Shown: positions 25,399-39,445, counted from the first letter of the stretch. The stretch: 64,000 nucleotides of DNA from Oceanicola granulosus HTCC2516 (GCF_000153305.1 NZ_CH724107.1:724938-788937), one strand, 5' to 3'. Program-made: numbers and translations. Notes: generated by a model not told the origin, from the letters alone.

Positions 25399-25850
25399 CC
25401 GGCGCGCTGGCGCTGTGCGCGGCGCTGCCGGCGACGGCGCAGGAGCTTTGCTCGGAAGACCGGGTGACGGTGACGGGCGAGTGGGGGCAGGCGCGCTTTC
25501 ACGTGCAGGTGGCCGACGACAACGCGGAGCGCGGGCGCGGGCTGATGTTCGTGGAGGAGATGCCGACGATGGCCGGCATGCTCTTCGTCTACGAGGCGCC
25601 GCAGCGCGCCTCCTTCTGGATGGCCAACACGCTGATCCCGCTCGACATGATCTTCGCCGCGCCCGACGGCACGGTCACCCGCGTCCATCACGAGGCGATC
25701 CCGCACGACCGCACCCCGATCGACGGCGGCGACAACGTCCGCTACGTGCTCGAGATCAACGGCGGCCTGGCCGCGCAGCTGGGCATCTCCGAGGGCGACG
25801 TGCTCCAGCATCCGGCGATCGGCCCCGATCCCGCCTTGCCCTGCCGCTAG
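25362..25850 (+). CDS. Secreted DUF192 protein
   Basis: 162 residues with a signal peptide (about 1-27, ending ATAQ). The DUF192 core is visible: RARGLMFVEEMP-like RGRGLMFVEEMPTMAGMLFVYEAPQRASFWMANTLIPLDMIF. The fold is a small beta-barrel of unknown function, found in the periplasm. The start lies 37 bases inside the cold-shock gene in another frame and has a perfect GGAGG seven bases upstream, so the overlap is real and suggests coupled translation. Confidence 0.88.
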   Translation: MGSGAHGLRQAIAGALALCAALPATAQELCSEDRVTVTGEWGQARFHVQVADDNAERGRGLMFVEEMPTMAGMLFVYEAPQRASFWMANTLIPLDMIFAAPDGTVTRVHHEAIPHDRTPIDGGDNVRYVLEINGGLAAQLGISEGDVLQHPAIGPDPALPCR

Positions 25851-25896
25851 CCCTTCCCAAAGCCGCGCGCCTTGGCTAGAGACGCGGCACGGTCGT

Positions 25897-25973
25897 CGGG
25901 GCGTGGCGCAGTCTGGTAGCGCACCTGTTTTGGGTACAGGGGGTCGTGAGTTCGAATCTCGCCGCCCCGACCA
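25897..25973 (+). tRNA. tRNA-Pro (TGG)
   Basis: 77 nt including an encoded CCA. Acceptor arms CGGGGCG and CGCCCCG pair, the D loop has AGTCTGGTAG, the anticodon stem CCTGT/ACAGG encloses TTTGGGT with anticodon TGG at 25931-25933, and the T arm contains GTTCGAATC. Confidence 0.97.
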
Positions 25974-25992
25974 CCGTGATCTCCTCCGGCAT

Positions 25993-26475
25993 CTAGAGCG
26001 GCTGTCCGCCTGCGCGCAGCATCACGTCCTTCATCATCCGCCCCATCTGCGAATCTGCGAGCCGAATGATCCGCAGCCCGCCGGCCTGCTGCGGGACGCG
26101 GATGTAGTTGTCGGCCGTCACGAGAAAGCCGCCGTCGTCGGCCGCCTCGCTCGCGAACGAGATGACGAATCGCGGCAGGTTCTCGACCGTCCCGTCGAAT
26201 TCCAGGATCAGCGCCGCCGCCGCGTCGACCGGGGGCAGCGACTCGCAGCGCAGGTGGCTCCGGTCCGGGCGCACGATCTCCTGGCCCGGCGCGGTGCAGG
26301 CCTCGGCGGCGGCGTAGAACAGCCGGTCGGGGTAGTCGGAGAAGAACGCCTTGCTCTGCCCGGGCGCCGCGCCGGTCTCGACCTCCGAGACGTCGAGCAC
26401 CAGCTCGCCCGGCGGCACGGGCGCGGCGCAGGCCGCGAGCAGGGCGAGGCCGACGAGGGCGGGCAGGGGGCGCAT
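25993..26475 (-). CDS. Small lipoprotein of unknown function
   Basis: 160 residues. A short signal with lipobox LLAAC (cysteine near residue 16) indicates an outer- or inner-membrane lipoprotein. The rest is a soluble domain with no motif I recognise; it has two cysteines (CTAPGQEIVRPDRSHLRCES) that could form a disulfide. It is convergent with tRNA-Pro and divergent from nrdJ. Confidence 0.7.
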   Translation of the reverse strand: MRPLPALVGLALLAACAAPVPPGELVLDVSEVETGAAPGQSKAFFSDYPDRLFYAAAEACTAPGQEIVRPDRSHLRCESLPPVDAAAALILEFDGTVENLPRFVISFASEAADDGGFLVTADNYIRVPQQAGGLRIIRLADSQMGRMMKDVMLRAGGQPL

Positions 26476-26778
26476 GGGCGGACTCCTTCGTGCCGGGGCT
26501 GCGAGCAGAGTGGCATGTATGTGACTCCCCCGAAAGAGCGTCCCACTGACGCGGGAAGTTCTCCCCCGGCGGTGGATGATCCGGCCGCGCCGCTTCGGGC
26601 GACGCCTCGGATTCGGCCATTAACCCTTTCTGCCACAAGGCTCGCGCCCTTCCGGGGGCCCGCGGCTTGATCGTGCTGTCTGTGGAGCATCCTGTGGAGG
26701 AATCGCCGCCCGATTGGGCAAGGCGGCGCGGCAACACCAGATCAACAGCAAAGAGCTAGATTTTGTCGAAAATCCACG

Positions 26779-26808
26779 TTGACCCACCACTCCTAGTAAG
26801 CCTACTTT
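26779..26808 (+). promoter_or_regulatory. Candidate nrdJ promoter
   Basis: TTGACC (26779-26784) and TACTTT (26803-26808) are 18 bases apart in the most AT-rich part of the intergenic region. Start of transcription would be near 26815. Confidence 0.45.
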
Positions 26809-26828
26809 TGTGACTGTCGGCGCGGGGG

Positions 26829-26844
26829 CCACTAGATGTGGTAG
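26829..26844. promoter_or_regulatory. Candidate NrdR box
   Basis: CCACTAGATGTGGTAG agrees with the NrdR-box pattern (ACACTATATCTAGTGT) at 10 of 16 positions and is partly palindromic. A much weaker match lies exactly 31 bases upstream (26798-26813), the spacing expected of paired NrdR boxes. NrdR represses ribonucleotide reductase genes when dATP is plentiful. Confidence 0.35.
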
Positions 26845-27039
26845 CAGCGGCGGCAAAGGGTACAGTCAGGCATACCAGCGCGACCCCGCCACACCGGGCG
26901 GTGCGCCACCCCGCTCGCCATGCGGCCGCGGGGGCCGGGCTTCCCTTTGCGCCCAACCTGGCGGGCCGCGAGAGGCACCGGGGCGACCCGAACAACAGTT
27001 GGACCGCCCGCAAGCGGCGGCAAATGGGGCTAGGACGTA

Positions 27040-30720
<3,681 letters not shown>

Positions 30721-30779
30721 TCAGATCATGAGCACCTCCTCGCTGCTGTCGAATCGACAATAGCGGGGAGGTCTGAACA

Positions 30780-30927
30780 AAAGGTTGACGAGACGCGGGC
30801 AGCGACTTCGCTCTTGGCTCTCCTCCCGCGGGAGGAGCGGCGTTCAGGCCGCAGGCAACGAACCGGGCGGTACACCAGAACGAGCCTGAACGGCATCAAC
30901 TCGAGGGGGCTCCAGGCCCCCTCTTTT
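30780..30927 (+). ncRNA. Possible small RNA or processed 3' end of nrdJ
   Basis: A gene-free stretch packed with secondary structure: the 18-base palindrome CTCCTCCCGCGGGAGGAG (30820-30837), then a nine-bp stem CGTTCAGGC/GCCTGAACG (arms 30841-30849 and 30884-30892) closing a 34-base loop, then an intrinsic terminator. A TTGACG at 30784-30789 could be a -35 element. It may be an independent small RNA or a 3' UTR-derived one. I recognise no known family. Confidence 0.35.
30903..30927 (+). terminator. Rho-independent terminator downstream of nrdJ
   Basis: GAGGGGGC (30903-30910) pairs with GCCCCCTC (30916-30923) around TCCAG and is followed by TTTT. It acts on plus-strand transcripts. It abuts the stop of the convergent minus-strand gene. 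Confidence 0.85.
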
Positions 30928-31214
30928 CATGTCCGGTAGAGCCGCACCGGCTTCGTGGAGCGCGCCAGCACGCCCTTCGCCTCGAGGTCGAGGTGGACGG
31001 CCTTGAGCCACCAGCCCGAGGTCGCCCCGCCCGGGAAGTGCTCTTCGGGCAGCAGCGGCTTGAGCGCCGCGTGCGCGTCGGCCACCGCCATGCCCGGCGG
31101 CGCGTCGGGCAGCACCTGGAGCAGCGCGGCGCGCATCGCCTCGTATTTCGCCCGCTCGAGCCGCGTCACCTGCCCGGGGTGGTTCACGTTCTCCACCTCG
31201 ATGCGGTCGTTCAT
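30927..31214 (-). CDS. Small uncharacterised protein (DUF6958-like)
   Basis: 95 residues from the ATG at 31214. The sequence (VNHPGQVTRLERAKYEAMRAALLQVLP, then SGWWLKAVHLDLEAKGVLAR) has the look of a small winged-helix-like alpha/beta protein and resembles the uncharacterised DUF6958 group; that link is from memory. No catalytic motif is apparent. A longer frame to 31436 runs over the PRC-barrel gene on the other strand and is unlikely. Confidence 0.6.
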   Translation of the reverse strand: MNDRIEVENVNHPGQVTRLERAKYEAMRAALLQVLPDAPPGMAVADAHAALKPLLPEEHFPGGATSGWWLKAVHLDLEAKGVLARSTKPVRLYRT

Positions 31215-31317
31215 GGTGTCCCTCCTCGTCCGGTAGCGTGCACCTGTCCGGTGCGGAACGTTTGTCCGAGACTGAGCGTTTGTCCGCCGACATGCCACCC
31301 CCTTCAGGAGACCGCCC

Positions 31318-31767
31318 ATGCGCCGCCTCATCTCCCTCGCCGTCGCTCTCGCGCCCCTCGCCGTCGGCGCCCAGGAGGCTGTCCTCGACGAGGATCCCGG
31401 ACCCATGTCCGACAGCGACATGGCCCTGCTGGTCAAGGCCGACGACGTCTCGGACGCGGAGATCTACACGCTCGCGGAAGGCTACGACGAAGCCTTTTGG
31501 GCGAGCGGCGAGGACTTCGGCCCGGTGCTGTCGAATCTGCAGTCGATCGGCGAGGTCGAGGACGTGATGCTCGACCGCGACGGCCGGGTCGTCGGGGTGA
31601 CGGTCGATGTCGGCGGCTTCCTCGGGATCGGCGAGAAGGAGGTCCTGCTGCCGCTGAACGATATCCGACTGGTGGCCGAGGACGACGACGACCTGATGAT
31701 CGTCACCCGCCTGACCGAGGAGCAGCTCGAGGCGCAGGACGACGTCGGCGGCGTGTTCGGCGACTAG
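31318..31767 (+). CDS. Periplasmic PRC-barrel-like protein
   Basis: 149 residues with a signal peptide (MRRLISLAVALAPLAVGAQ). The C-terminal half, IGEVEDVMLDRDGRVVGVTVDVGGFLGIGEKEVLLPLNDIRLV, is a PRC-barrel domain, and the N-terminal mature part is acidic. PRC-barrel proteins of this type are common in the alphaproteobacterial periplasm, with undefined roles. Its TAG stop shares CTAG with the stop of the convergent cupin gene. Confidence 0.8.
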   Translation: MRRLISLAVALAPLAVGAQEAVLDEDPGPMSDSDMALLVKADDVSDAEIYTLAEGYDEAFWASGEDFGPVLSNLQSIGEVEDVMLDRDGRVVGVTVDVGGFLGIGEKEVLLPLNDIRLVAEDDDDLMIVTRLTEEQLEAQDDVGGVFGD

Positions 31768-32192
31768 GGCGGGATGTCGAAGCCCGGCGGCGCGAGGGTG
31801 AAGCCTTCGAAGCGGAAGGCCGGGCTGACGGTGCAGCCGACGAGGGTCCAGTCTCCGGTCGTGCGCGCCGCCTGCCAGTGGTGCGGCGGCACGATGTGCT
31901 GGGGGAACTCGCCCGCGGCGAGGTCCGGGCCGAGGCGGTAGTGCTGCGCCGGGCCGGCGTCGCTCTCGGAGATGGACAGGATGAGCGGCGCGCCAGCGTA
32001 GAAGTGCCAGATTTCCGCGGCATCGACCGTGTGCCAGTGGCTGCGCTCGCCCGCTTTCAGCAGGAAGTAGATCGCCGTACCGGGCGGGCGGCCCTCGCTC
32101 TCGGCGATCCATGTCTGCCGGTAGTGGCCACCTTCGGGATGCGGCGATAAGCGGAGGCGGGAGATGATGTCGTCGGCGCTCAGATCGGTCAT
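31764..32192 (-). CDS. Cupin-family protein (DUF985)
   Basis: 142 residues, a single cupin of the DUF985 type: LSPHPEGGHYRQTWIAES at the start, TAIYFLLKAGERSHWHTVDAAEIWHFYAG in the middle (metal-type histidines in HWH) and VGCTVSPAFRFEGFTLAPPGF at the end. Members have been linked to sugar binding or isomerase-like folds, but no firm function is known. The two genes beside it are unrelated. Confidence 0.85.
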   Translation of the reverse strand: MTDLSADDIISRLRLSPHPEGGHYRQTWIAESEGRPPGTAIYFLLKAGERSHWHTVDAAEIWHFYAGAPLILSISESDAGPAQHYRLGPDLAAGEFPQHIVPPHHWQAARTTGDWTLVGCTVSPAFRFEGFTLAPPGFDIPP

Positions 32193-32258
32193 GGTGGGTG
32201 GCTAGCATGGCGGGCCGCGGCGGTCATCAAGGCAGGCAGACCAGGCGAGGGAGCGCAG

Positions 32259-34615
<2,357 letters not shown>

Positions 34616-34644
34616 CTATCGGACCGGCGGCGCGGTCGGTCGCG

Positions 34645-35550
34645 CTATAGCGTGGGTTGCGCCTGGAGGGAAGCGGCGCGCGCGGCCCGGCGCCTGAGCC
34701 GCTGCTCGCGCCAGAAGGCGTAGAGGCCGGAGCCGACGATGATCCCGGCGCCGAGGTAGGTCATCGCGTCGGGGCGCTCGCCGAAGAAAATCGTCGCCAG
34801 GATCAGCGCGAACAGGATCCGCGCGTAGCGGAACGGCGCGATGACGCTCATCTCGCCGAGCCGCGTCGCCGCGACGATGAGCGAGTAGCCCGTCATCCCC
34901 ACCACCAGCGTCGCCGCGAGGCCGGCCCAGACGAAGGGCGAGGGCATCACCGGAGTGTCGCCCGCGAAGATCATCATCAGCGCGCCCGCGGGGATGACGA
35001 CGGTGAAGGCCGAGGCCGACAGCTGCAGCGAGGGCACGCCGGGGGGAATGCGCCGCGTGGCGAGGTCGCGCATGGCGAGGCCGGCGACCCCGAGCAGCGC
35101 GAACAGCGCCGCGGCGTCGGCGCCGCCGATGCCCGGCCGCAGCACGATCATCACGCCCGCGAAGCCGAACCCGACCGCCGACCAGCGCCGCCAGCCGACG
35201 GTCTCGCCGAGGAACAGCGCCGCGCCGAGCACCACCGCGAGCGGCACCGCCTGCAGGAGCGCCGAGGCGGTCGACAGGTCGCCCAGCGTGAAGGCGAGCA
35301 CGTAGCCGAGGGTGCCGAAGAGTTCGCCGAGGTTGCGCAGGATCGCCGCGCGGCCGAGCAGCGCGCGCGTGAACATCGGCTGGCCCCTGCGCGCCAGCAG
35401 CGCCCAGTAGCTGAGCGCGCCGAACAGGCCGAGGAGCATCAGCGCCTGGCCCGTCGGGATCATCGTCGCGATGCCCTTGAGGAGCGCGTCCTCGACCGCG
35501 AACGCGGCCATCGACAGCGTCATGAACAGCGCCGCGCGCAGGTTGTCCAT
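34645..35550 (-). CDS. EamA/DMT-family transporter
   Basis: 301 residues with ten hydrophobic helices in two EamA repeats (about 5-140 and 150-280). LGYVLAFTLGDLSTASALLQAVPLAVVLGAALFLGE is typical of the first repeat, and FRYARILFALILATIFFGERPDAMTYLGAGIIVGSGLY of the second. It would export a small metabolite or amino acid. Its start overlaps the stop of the Fur-family gene by one base (TGATG), so it is in that regulator's operon. Confidence 0.9.
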   Translation of the reverse strand: MDNLRAALFMTLSMAAFAVEDALLKGIATMIPTGQALMLLGLFGALSYWALLARRGQPMFTRALLGRAAILRNLGELFGTLGYVLAFTLGDLSTASALLQAVPLAVVLGAALFLGETVGWRRWSAVGFGFAGVMIVLRPGIGGADAAALFALLGVAGLAMRDLATRRIPPGVPSLQLSASAFTVVIPAGALMMIFAGDTPVMPSPFVWAGLAATLVVGMTGYSLIVAATRLGEMSVIAPFRYARILFALILATIFFGERPDAMTYLGAGIIVGSGLYAFWREQRLRRRAARAASLQAQPTL

Positions 35551-35966
35551 CAGCTGTCGTCCTTCAGAGGAACCCCGTAGAGCTCGAGCTTGTGGCCGGT
35601 GAGGCGGTAGCCGAGCTTGCGCGCGATGCGCTCCTGCAGCTGCTCGATTTCGGCGTCGACGAACTCGATGACGTTGCCGCTCTCGAGGTCGATGAGGTGA
35701 TCGTGGTGGGCGCGGGAGGCGGGCTCGTAGCGGGCGCGGCCGTCGCCGAAATCGAGCTTGTCGAGAATGCCTTGCTCCTCGAACAGCTTGACGGTGCGGT
35801 AGACGGTGGCGAGCGAGATGCCGGCATCGGCGGAGGACGCGCGGGCGTAGAGCTCCTCGACGTCGGGGTGATCGTCGGCGGCCTCGAGCACGGCGGCGAT
35901 GGTCCGGCGCTGGCCGGTCATCCTGAGGCCCCTGGCCTCGCAGCGCTGTAGGATGGTCTTGGGCAT
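35550..35966 (-). CDS. Fur-family metal regulator (Fur/Mur type)
   Basis: 138 residues from the ATG at 35966 (MPKTILQRCEARGLRMTGQRR). The winged-helix region AGISLATVYRTVKLFEEQGIL and metal site RAHHDHLIDLESGNVIEFVDAEIE are clear. It lacks the C-terminal CxxC structural-zinc motif, which fits the alphaproteobacterial Fur/Mur branch that responds to manganese more than iron; zinc (Zur) and peroxide (PerR) members look different. It is co-transcribed with the EamA transporter. The targets are unknown. Confidence 0.85.
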   Translation of the reverse strand: MPKTILQRCEARGLRMTGQRRTIAAVLEAADDHPDVEELYARASSADAGISLATVYRTVKLFEEQGILDKLDFGDGRARYEPASRAHHDHLIDLESGNVIEFVDAEIEQLQERIARKLGYRLTGHKLELYGVPLKDDS

Positions 35967-36076
35967 GGCGGGGACTCGGGTCGCGCTCCGGGGCCTCCTC
36001 TTACCGCGCGGGGGCGGGAGTGGCCAGAGGCGGGGCGTTAGGGGAATCTTCATGGGTGCGTGCTTTGCTGCGCGTC

Positions 36077-36877
36077 ATGGAGGCGCTGCAGCAGACGCCG
36101 GTGTTCGCCGCCGCGGTGAGGGCGCTCGGCGGGCGGGCGCGCGTCGTCGGCGGCGCGCTGGTAATCGAGCGGCGGCTGCTCGGTGTGCCGGTGCGGCTGG
36201 CGTCGCGCTGGCGGGCGGGCGAGGGGTCCGCGCCGGCGGCGTTGGTCAACGCCGAGACGGCGGCGTGCGGCGCGCCGCTGCGGGCGATGGGCTACCGGCG
36301 GATCGTCGCGCCGGTGGAGGTGGCGGAGCTGTGCCTGGCGCCGCCGCCCGACGCGCTGCGGGCGGCGATGGCGCAGAAGTGGCGCAACCGGCTGAACGCG
36401 GGCCTGGCGCGCGCGGGGCCGGCGCCGGAGGGCGGGCCGTTCTGCATGGAGCGGCACGGCTGGGTGCTCGCGGCGGAGGCGGCGCAGCGGCGGGCGCGCG
36501 GCTATCGCGGGCTGCCCGGCGCGCTGGTGCCCGCGCTGGCGGCGGCGGAGCCGGGGGCGGTGCACTGTGCGGCGATCGGGCGGCAGGCGGCGATGATCTT
36601 CGTGCGCCACGGCGCGGTGGCGACATATCTCGTCGGCTGGTGCGGCGACGAGGGGCGGGCGGCGGAGGCACACCGCCGGCTGCTCTGGGCGGCGATGCTG
36701 TCGCTGCGCGCGCAAGGCGTGTGCCGGCTCGACCTCGGCACCACCAACGCCGCGGCGCCGGGGCTGCGGCGCTTCAAGGCGGGCAGCGGCGCGCGGCTGC
36801 GCCGGCTCGGCGGGACGTGGCTGTGGCTGCCGGGTTGCCGCGCCTGCGGTATCGGTTCGGCAAGATCCGGGCGCTAG
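36077..36877 (+). CDS. GNAT/FemAB-fold acyltransferase-like protein
   Basis: 266 residues from the ATG at 36077 (MEALQQTPVFAAAV), preferred over a GTG at 36020. The C-terminal part CRLDLGTTNAAAPGLRRFKAGSGARLRRLGGTWLW and the middle AAIGRQAAMIFVRHGAVATYLVGWC have the FemAB/GNAT look of a peptidoglycan-type or small-molecule acyltransferase. The substrate is unknown. The GC content is extreme (many GCG, CGG codons). Its TAG stop shares CTAG with the stop of the convergent HD-domain gene. Confidence 0.72.
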   Translation: MEALQQTPVFAAAVRALGGRARVVGGALVIERRLLGVPVRLASRWRAGEGSAPAALVNAETAACGAPLRAMGYRRIVAPVEVAELCLAPPPDALRAAMAQKWRNRLNAGLARAGPAPEGGPFCMERHGWVLAAEAAQRRARGYRGLPGALVPALAAAEPGAVHCAAIGRQAAMIFVRHGAVATYLVGWCGDEGRAAEAHRRLLWAAMLSLRAQGVCRLDLGTTNAAAPGLRRFKAGSGARLRRLGGTWLWLPGCRACGIGSARSGR

Positions 36878-38094
36878 TCTCGCGGTGAGAACCAGGCGTC
36901 GAGGCGGGGCTCGAGGGCGGACCAGAGCGGCGCGGCGCCGCGGCGGACCTTGGTGCCGACGCGGGCTTCGAGCTGCTCGCGGGTGACGGCGTAGGCGGTC
37001 CAGGTGCCGCCGTCGGTGGCGAGGTTCGCCATGACGGGCTGGACCCGGTCGAGCGCCTTGGCGAAGACGGCGTCGGGGCTCACGGCCGCCTCGAACTCGT
37101 CCCAGAGGGCGCGGAAGGCGGCGCCCTGCGGGCCGGGCAGCAGGCCGAAAAGTCGCGCCGCCGCCCGTTCCTCGCGCGCGGCCTGCAGCGCTGCGTCGTG
37201 CAGCGCGTGGACGGGCACGTCGCCGGCGTCGATCTCGACGAGGTCGTGCAGGACGAGCATCTTCAGCGACCGGGCGGGGCGGACTTCGGGCGCGGCATGT
37301 TCGGGCAGCACGATGGCGTAGAGGGCGAGGTGCCAGGAGTGCTCGGCAGAGTTCTCGCGCCGGGTGCCGTCGAAGGTGCCGGTGGCGCGCAGGACGCCCT
37401 TCAGCCGGTCGGCCTCGGCGAGGAAGCGCAGCCGCGCGCCGAGCGGTTCGGGCGCGGGCAGGCCGGCGCCGTCGAGCAGGGCGGTGGCGTGAGCGTGCAG
37501 CTCCGGCCAGTCATCGCGCAGCGCGGCGGCCTCGCCGGTGGTCAGCGCGGCCCGGGCGGCGTCGCGGTCGGTCTCGGTGAGGCCGGTGGCGGCGAGCGTC
37601 TGCAGGAGCGGCTGGGCGAGGGCGAGCGTCCGGACGAAGCGCGCCGCCGGGCCGTCGCCGTGCCGTGCCTCGGCGTGGAGCGCGGCGAGGGCGGCGCCCT
37701 GCTCGGCGGGGAGCAGGGCGAAGAGCGGGGTGACGGGGCCGGTGTGGCCATCGGTGCCGGGGGCGCTGGTGTCGGTGCCGCCGGGACCTGGGCGGTCCGG
37801 AAGGTCCTCGGCGTTACGCGCCCCACCCCAGTCCGCCCGTGCCGCCGCGACACGCGCGGGGGCGACGGCGTCGAGGTCGTGCAGGAGGCAGAGCGCGAGG
37901 GCGCGGTCCAGGTCGGTGCCGGCGGGGGCGCTGTCGGCGAAGGCGAGGGCCCAGAGGGCGCGGTGCCAGGCGGCCTCGGCGGCGTTCTCGGCGCGGCGGT
38001 CGTCCATGAGGCGGCTGCCGCTCGGCACGGCCTTGAGGCCGTCGGCGGCGACGAGGAAGGCGAGCTGCGCGGCCAGGCGGTCGGCGGCGGCCAT
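36874..38094 (-). CDS. Two-HD-domain phosphohydrolase (YfbR/HDDC2-like duplication)
   Basis: 406 residues from the ATG at 38094, overlapping the upstream stop by one base (TGATG). The protein is two related halves. The C-terminal half (about 220-400) is a complete HD domain like YfbR 5'-nucleotidase: RRENSAEHSWHLALYA with H252, and LVLHDLVEIDAGD with H283-D284. The N-terminal half (about 1-190) repeats the pattern as RRAENAAEAAWHRALWA and LLHDLDAV, but the first metal-binding His is Ala (A41). So one active and one probably inactive domain. Likely a nucleotide monophosphatase; the target is not shown. Confidence 0.82.
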   Translation of the reverse strand: MAAADRLAAQLAFLVAADGLKAVPSGSRLMDDRRAENAAEAAWHRALWALAFADSAPAGTDLDRALALCLLHDLDAVAPARVAAARADWGGARNAEDLPDRPGPGGTDTSAPGTDGHTGPVTPLFALLPAEQGAALAALHAEARHGDGPAARFVRTLALAQPLLQTLAATGLTETDRDAARAALTTGEAAALRDDWPELHAHATALLDGAGLPAPEPLGARLRFLAEADRLKGVLRATGTFDGTRRENSAEHSWHLALYAIVLPEHAAPEVRPARSLKMLVLHDLVEIDAGDVPVHALHDAALQAAREERAAARLFGLLPGPQGAAFRALWDEFEAAVSPDAVFAKALDRVQPVMANLATDGGTWTAYAVTREQLEARVGTKVRRGAAPLWSALEPRLDAWFSPRD

Positions 38095-38528
38095 CACCCG
38101 GTGCCCGGCCGCGAGAAGGTGCGGGAAGGGGGCGGCGCGACGCCGGGGCGGAGCATGGCGGTGAAGTGCTCCGGGTCGGGGAAGCCGTCCCACGGATAGA
38201 GCCCGTGGCAGGCGTTGAGGAAGGCCTCGATGACCGCCGGGTCCTGCAGCGGCGGCCACTCGGTGGCCAGGGTCCGGTCGATGCGGCCGAGCGGCGGCAG
38301 GGCGTGATAGCCCGCCCTCCACCAGATGCCGCGCTCGAAGGGGCTGGCGGGGGTGCGGGGCGTGGCGACGATCTCGGCGTCGCTCAGCGGGCCGCCGTCA
38401 GCGTCGCGGCGCAGTGTGAGGAGGAGGTCGAGCGTGCCGTCGACCTCGACGCGGGCGACCTGGCCGAGCCCGTGGCCGCCGTCGAGCAGCGGCACGAGGA
38501 AGTGGTCGGCCTCCGCCGGCGCGCTCAC
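38094..38528 (-). CDS. Hypothetical protein
   Basis: 144 residues, no membrane helix and no motif I recognise. Features are an LVPLLDGGHGLGQVARVE N terminus, which suggests a small beta-rich domain, and the later WWRAGYHALPPLGRIDRTLATEWPPLQDPAVIEAFLNACHGLYPWDGF. It is coupled to the HD-domain gene (TGATG) and overlaps the upstream gene by 4 bases, so the three genes at 36874-38749 form a unit. It may supply a partner for the HD protein. Confidence 0.65.
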   Translation of the reverse strand: MSAPAEADHFLVPLLDGGHGLGQVARVEVDGTLDLLLTLRRDADGGPLSDAEIVATPRTPASPFERGIWWRAGYHALPPLGRIDRTLATEWPPLQDPAVIEAFLNACHGLYPWDGFPDPEHFTAMLRPGVAPPPSRTFSRPGTG

Positions 38529-38749
38529 TCCTTGAGCCCGCCCTGCGCCTCGATCTCCTTGAGCGCCGCCCGCGCGCGCCGCTCGGCGAGCCGGACGCGG
38601 ATCGCGGTGCGGAAGGCCTCCTCGGTGGTCTGCGAGGAGGCGCCGAGCGACTTGGCCACGGCCTCGGCGATGCGGTCGTCGCCGAGCCGGTCCATGAGCT
38701 CGATCGTCTCGAGGGCGAGGCGGTCGGCGACGTCGTCGGTCAGGGACAT
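38525..38749 (-). CDS. Small helical hypothetical protein
   Basis: 74 residues, almost entirely helical and charged (DDVADRLALETIELMDRLGDDR, then EEAFRTAIRVRLAERRARAALKEIEAQ). No known domain. It is placed first in the unit with the hypothetical and HD-domain genes and 14 bases after the alpha/beta hydrolase stop. Confidence 0.6.
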   Translation of the reverse strand: MSLTDDVADRLALETIELMDRLGDDRIAEAVAKSLGASSQTTEEAFRTAIRVRLAERRARAALKEIEAQGGLKE

Positions 38750-38762
38750 GGGCGCGGCTCCC

Positions 38763-39416
38763 TCAGCGGGTGGTTTCGGTCAGGCGGCGGCCGACATACT
38801 CGCTCACCGAGGTGATCATCGTGTCCATGTGCGGATCCTCGAAGAAGTGGCCCGCGCCCTCGACCGTCTGGTGGGTGATGGTGATGCCCTTCTGCTCGTG
38901 GAGCTTGTTCACGAGGTTGACCGTGTCCTGGGGAGGGGCGACGCGGTCGCCCGAACCGTTGATGACCAGCCCCGACGAGGGGCAGGGGGCGAGGAAGGAG
39001 AAGTCGTACATGTTGGCCGGCGGCGAGACCGAGACGAAGCCGGTGATCTCGGGGCGGCGCATGAGCAGCTGCATCCCGATCCACGCCCCGAACGAGAAGC
39101 CGGCGACCCAGCAATGCTTGGCGTTAGCGTTCATCGACTGCAGGTAGTCGAGCGCCGAAGCGGCGTCGGACAGCTCGCCGACGCCCTGGTCGTACTCGCC
39201 CTGGCTGCGGCCGACGCCGCGGAAGTTGAACCGCAGGACGGTGAAGCCCAGCTTGTAGAATGCGTAGTGCAGGTTGTAGACGACGCGATTGTTCATCGTC
39301 CCGCCGAATTGCGGGTGCGGGTGCAGCACGATGGCGATCGGCGCGTCGCGGTCGCGCTGCGGGTGATAGCGGCCCTCGAGCCGGCCTTCGGGGCCAGGGA
39401 AGATTACCTCGGGCAT
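38763..39416 (-). CDS. Alpha/beta hydrolase
   Basis: 217 residues, a small serine hydrolase fold. The nucleophile elbow is GFSFGAW, the catalytic acid is near NGSGDRVAPP, and the histidine is in GAGHFFED. The N-terminal VLHPHPQFGGTMNNRVVYNLHYAFY is diagnostic of the YfbJ/dienelactone-hydrolase-like subgroup found widely in proteobacteria. The substrate is unknown. It diverges from iscR, whose promoter lies just beyond its start. Confidence 0.88.
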   Translation of the reverse strand: MPEVIFPGPEGRLEGRYHPQRDRDAPIAIVLHPHPQFGGTMNNRVVYNLHYAFYKLGFTVLRFNFRGVGRSQGEYDQGVGELSDAASALDYLQSMNANAKHCWVAGFSFGAWIGMQLLMRRPEITGFVSVSPPANMYDFSFLAPCPSSGLVINGSGDRVAPPQDTVNLVNKLHEQKGITITHQTVEGAGHFFEDPHMDTMITSVSEYVGRRLTETTR

Positions 39417-39445
39417 GCATCACCTTTCGTCGCGCGGCCGCGAAC

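Larger units (their letters stand above)
26476..27039. other. Long intergenic region upstream of nrdJ
   Basis: 563 bases without a convincing gene. The left part holds two CTGTGGAG direct repeats near 26677-26700. The centre (26755-26820) is AT-rich and has a promoter-like pair. From about 26815 to 27039 the DNA is GC-rich and would be transcribed as a leader of roughly 225 nt. Frames overlapping it (for example 26810-27040) have arginine/proline-rich translations and no ribosome-binding sites and look like noise. Confidence 0.6.

Noticed and set aside
26864-26879. A B12-box-like string AGTCAGGCATACCAGC upstream of nrdJ, suggestive of a cobalamin riboswitch
   Set aside because: The box needs an insertion to fit, the other core elements of a cobalamin riboswitch are not seen at proper spacing, and repression of a B12-dependent enzyme by B12 makes little sense.
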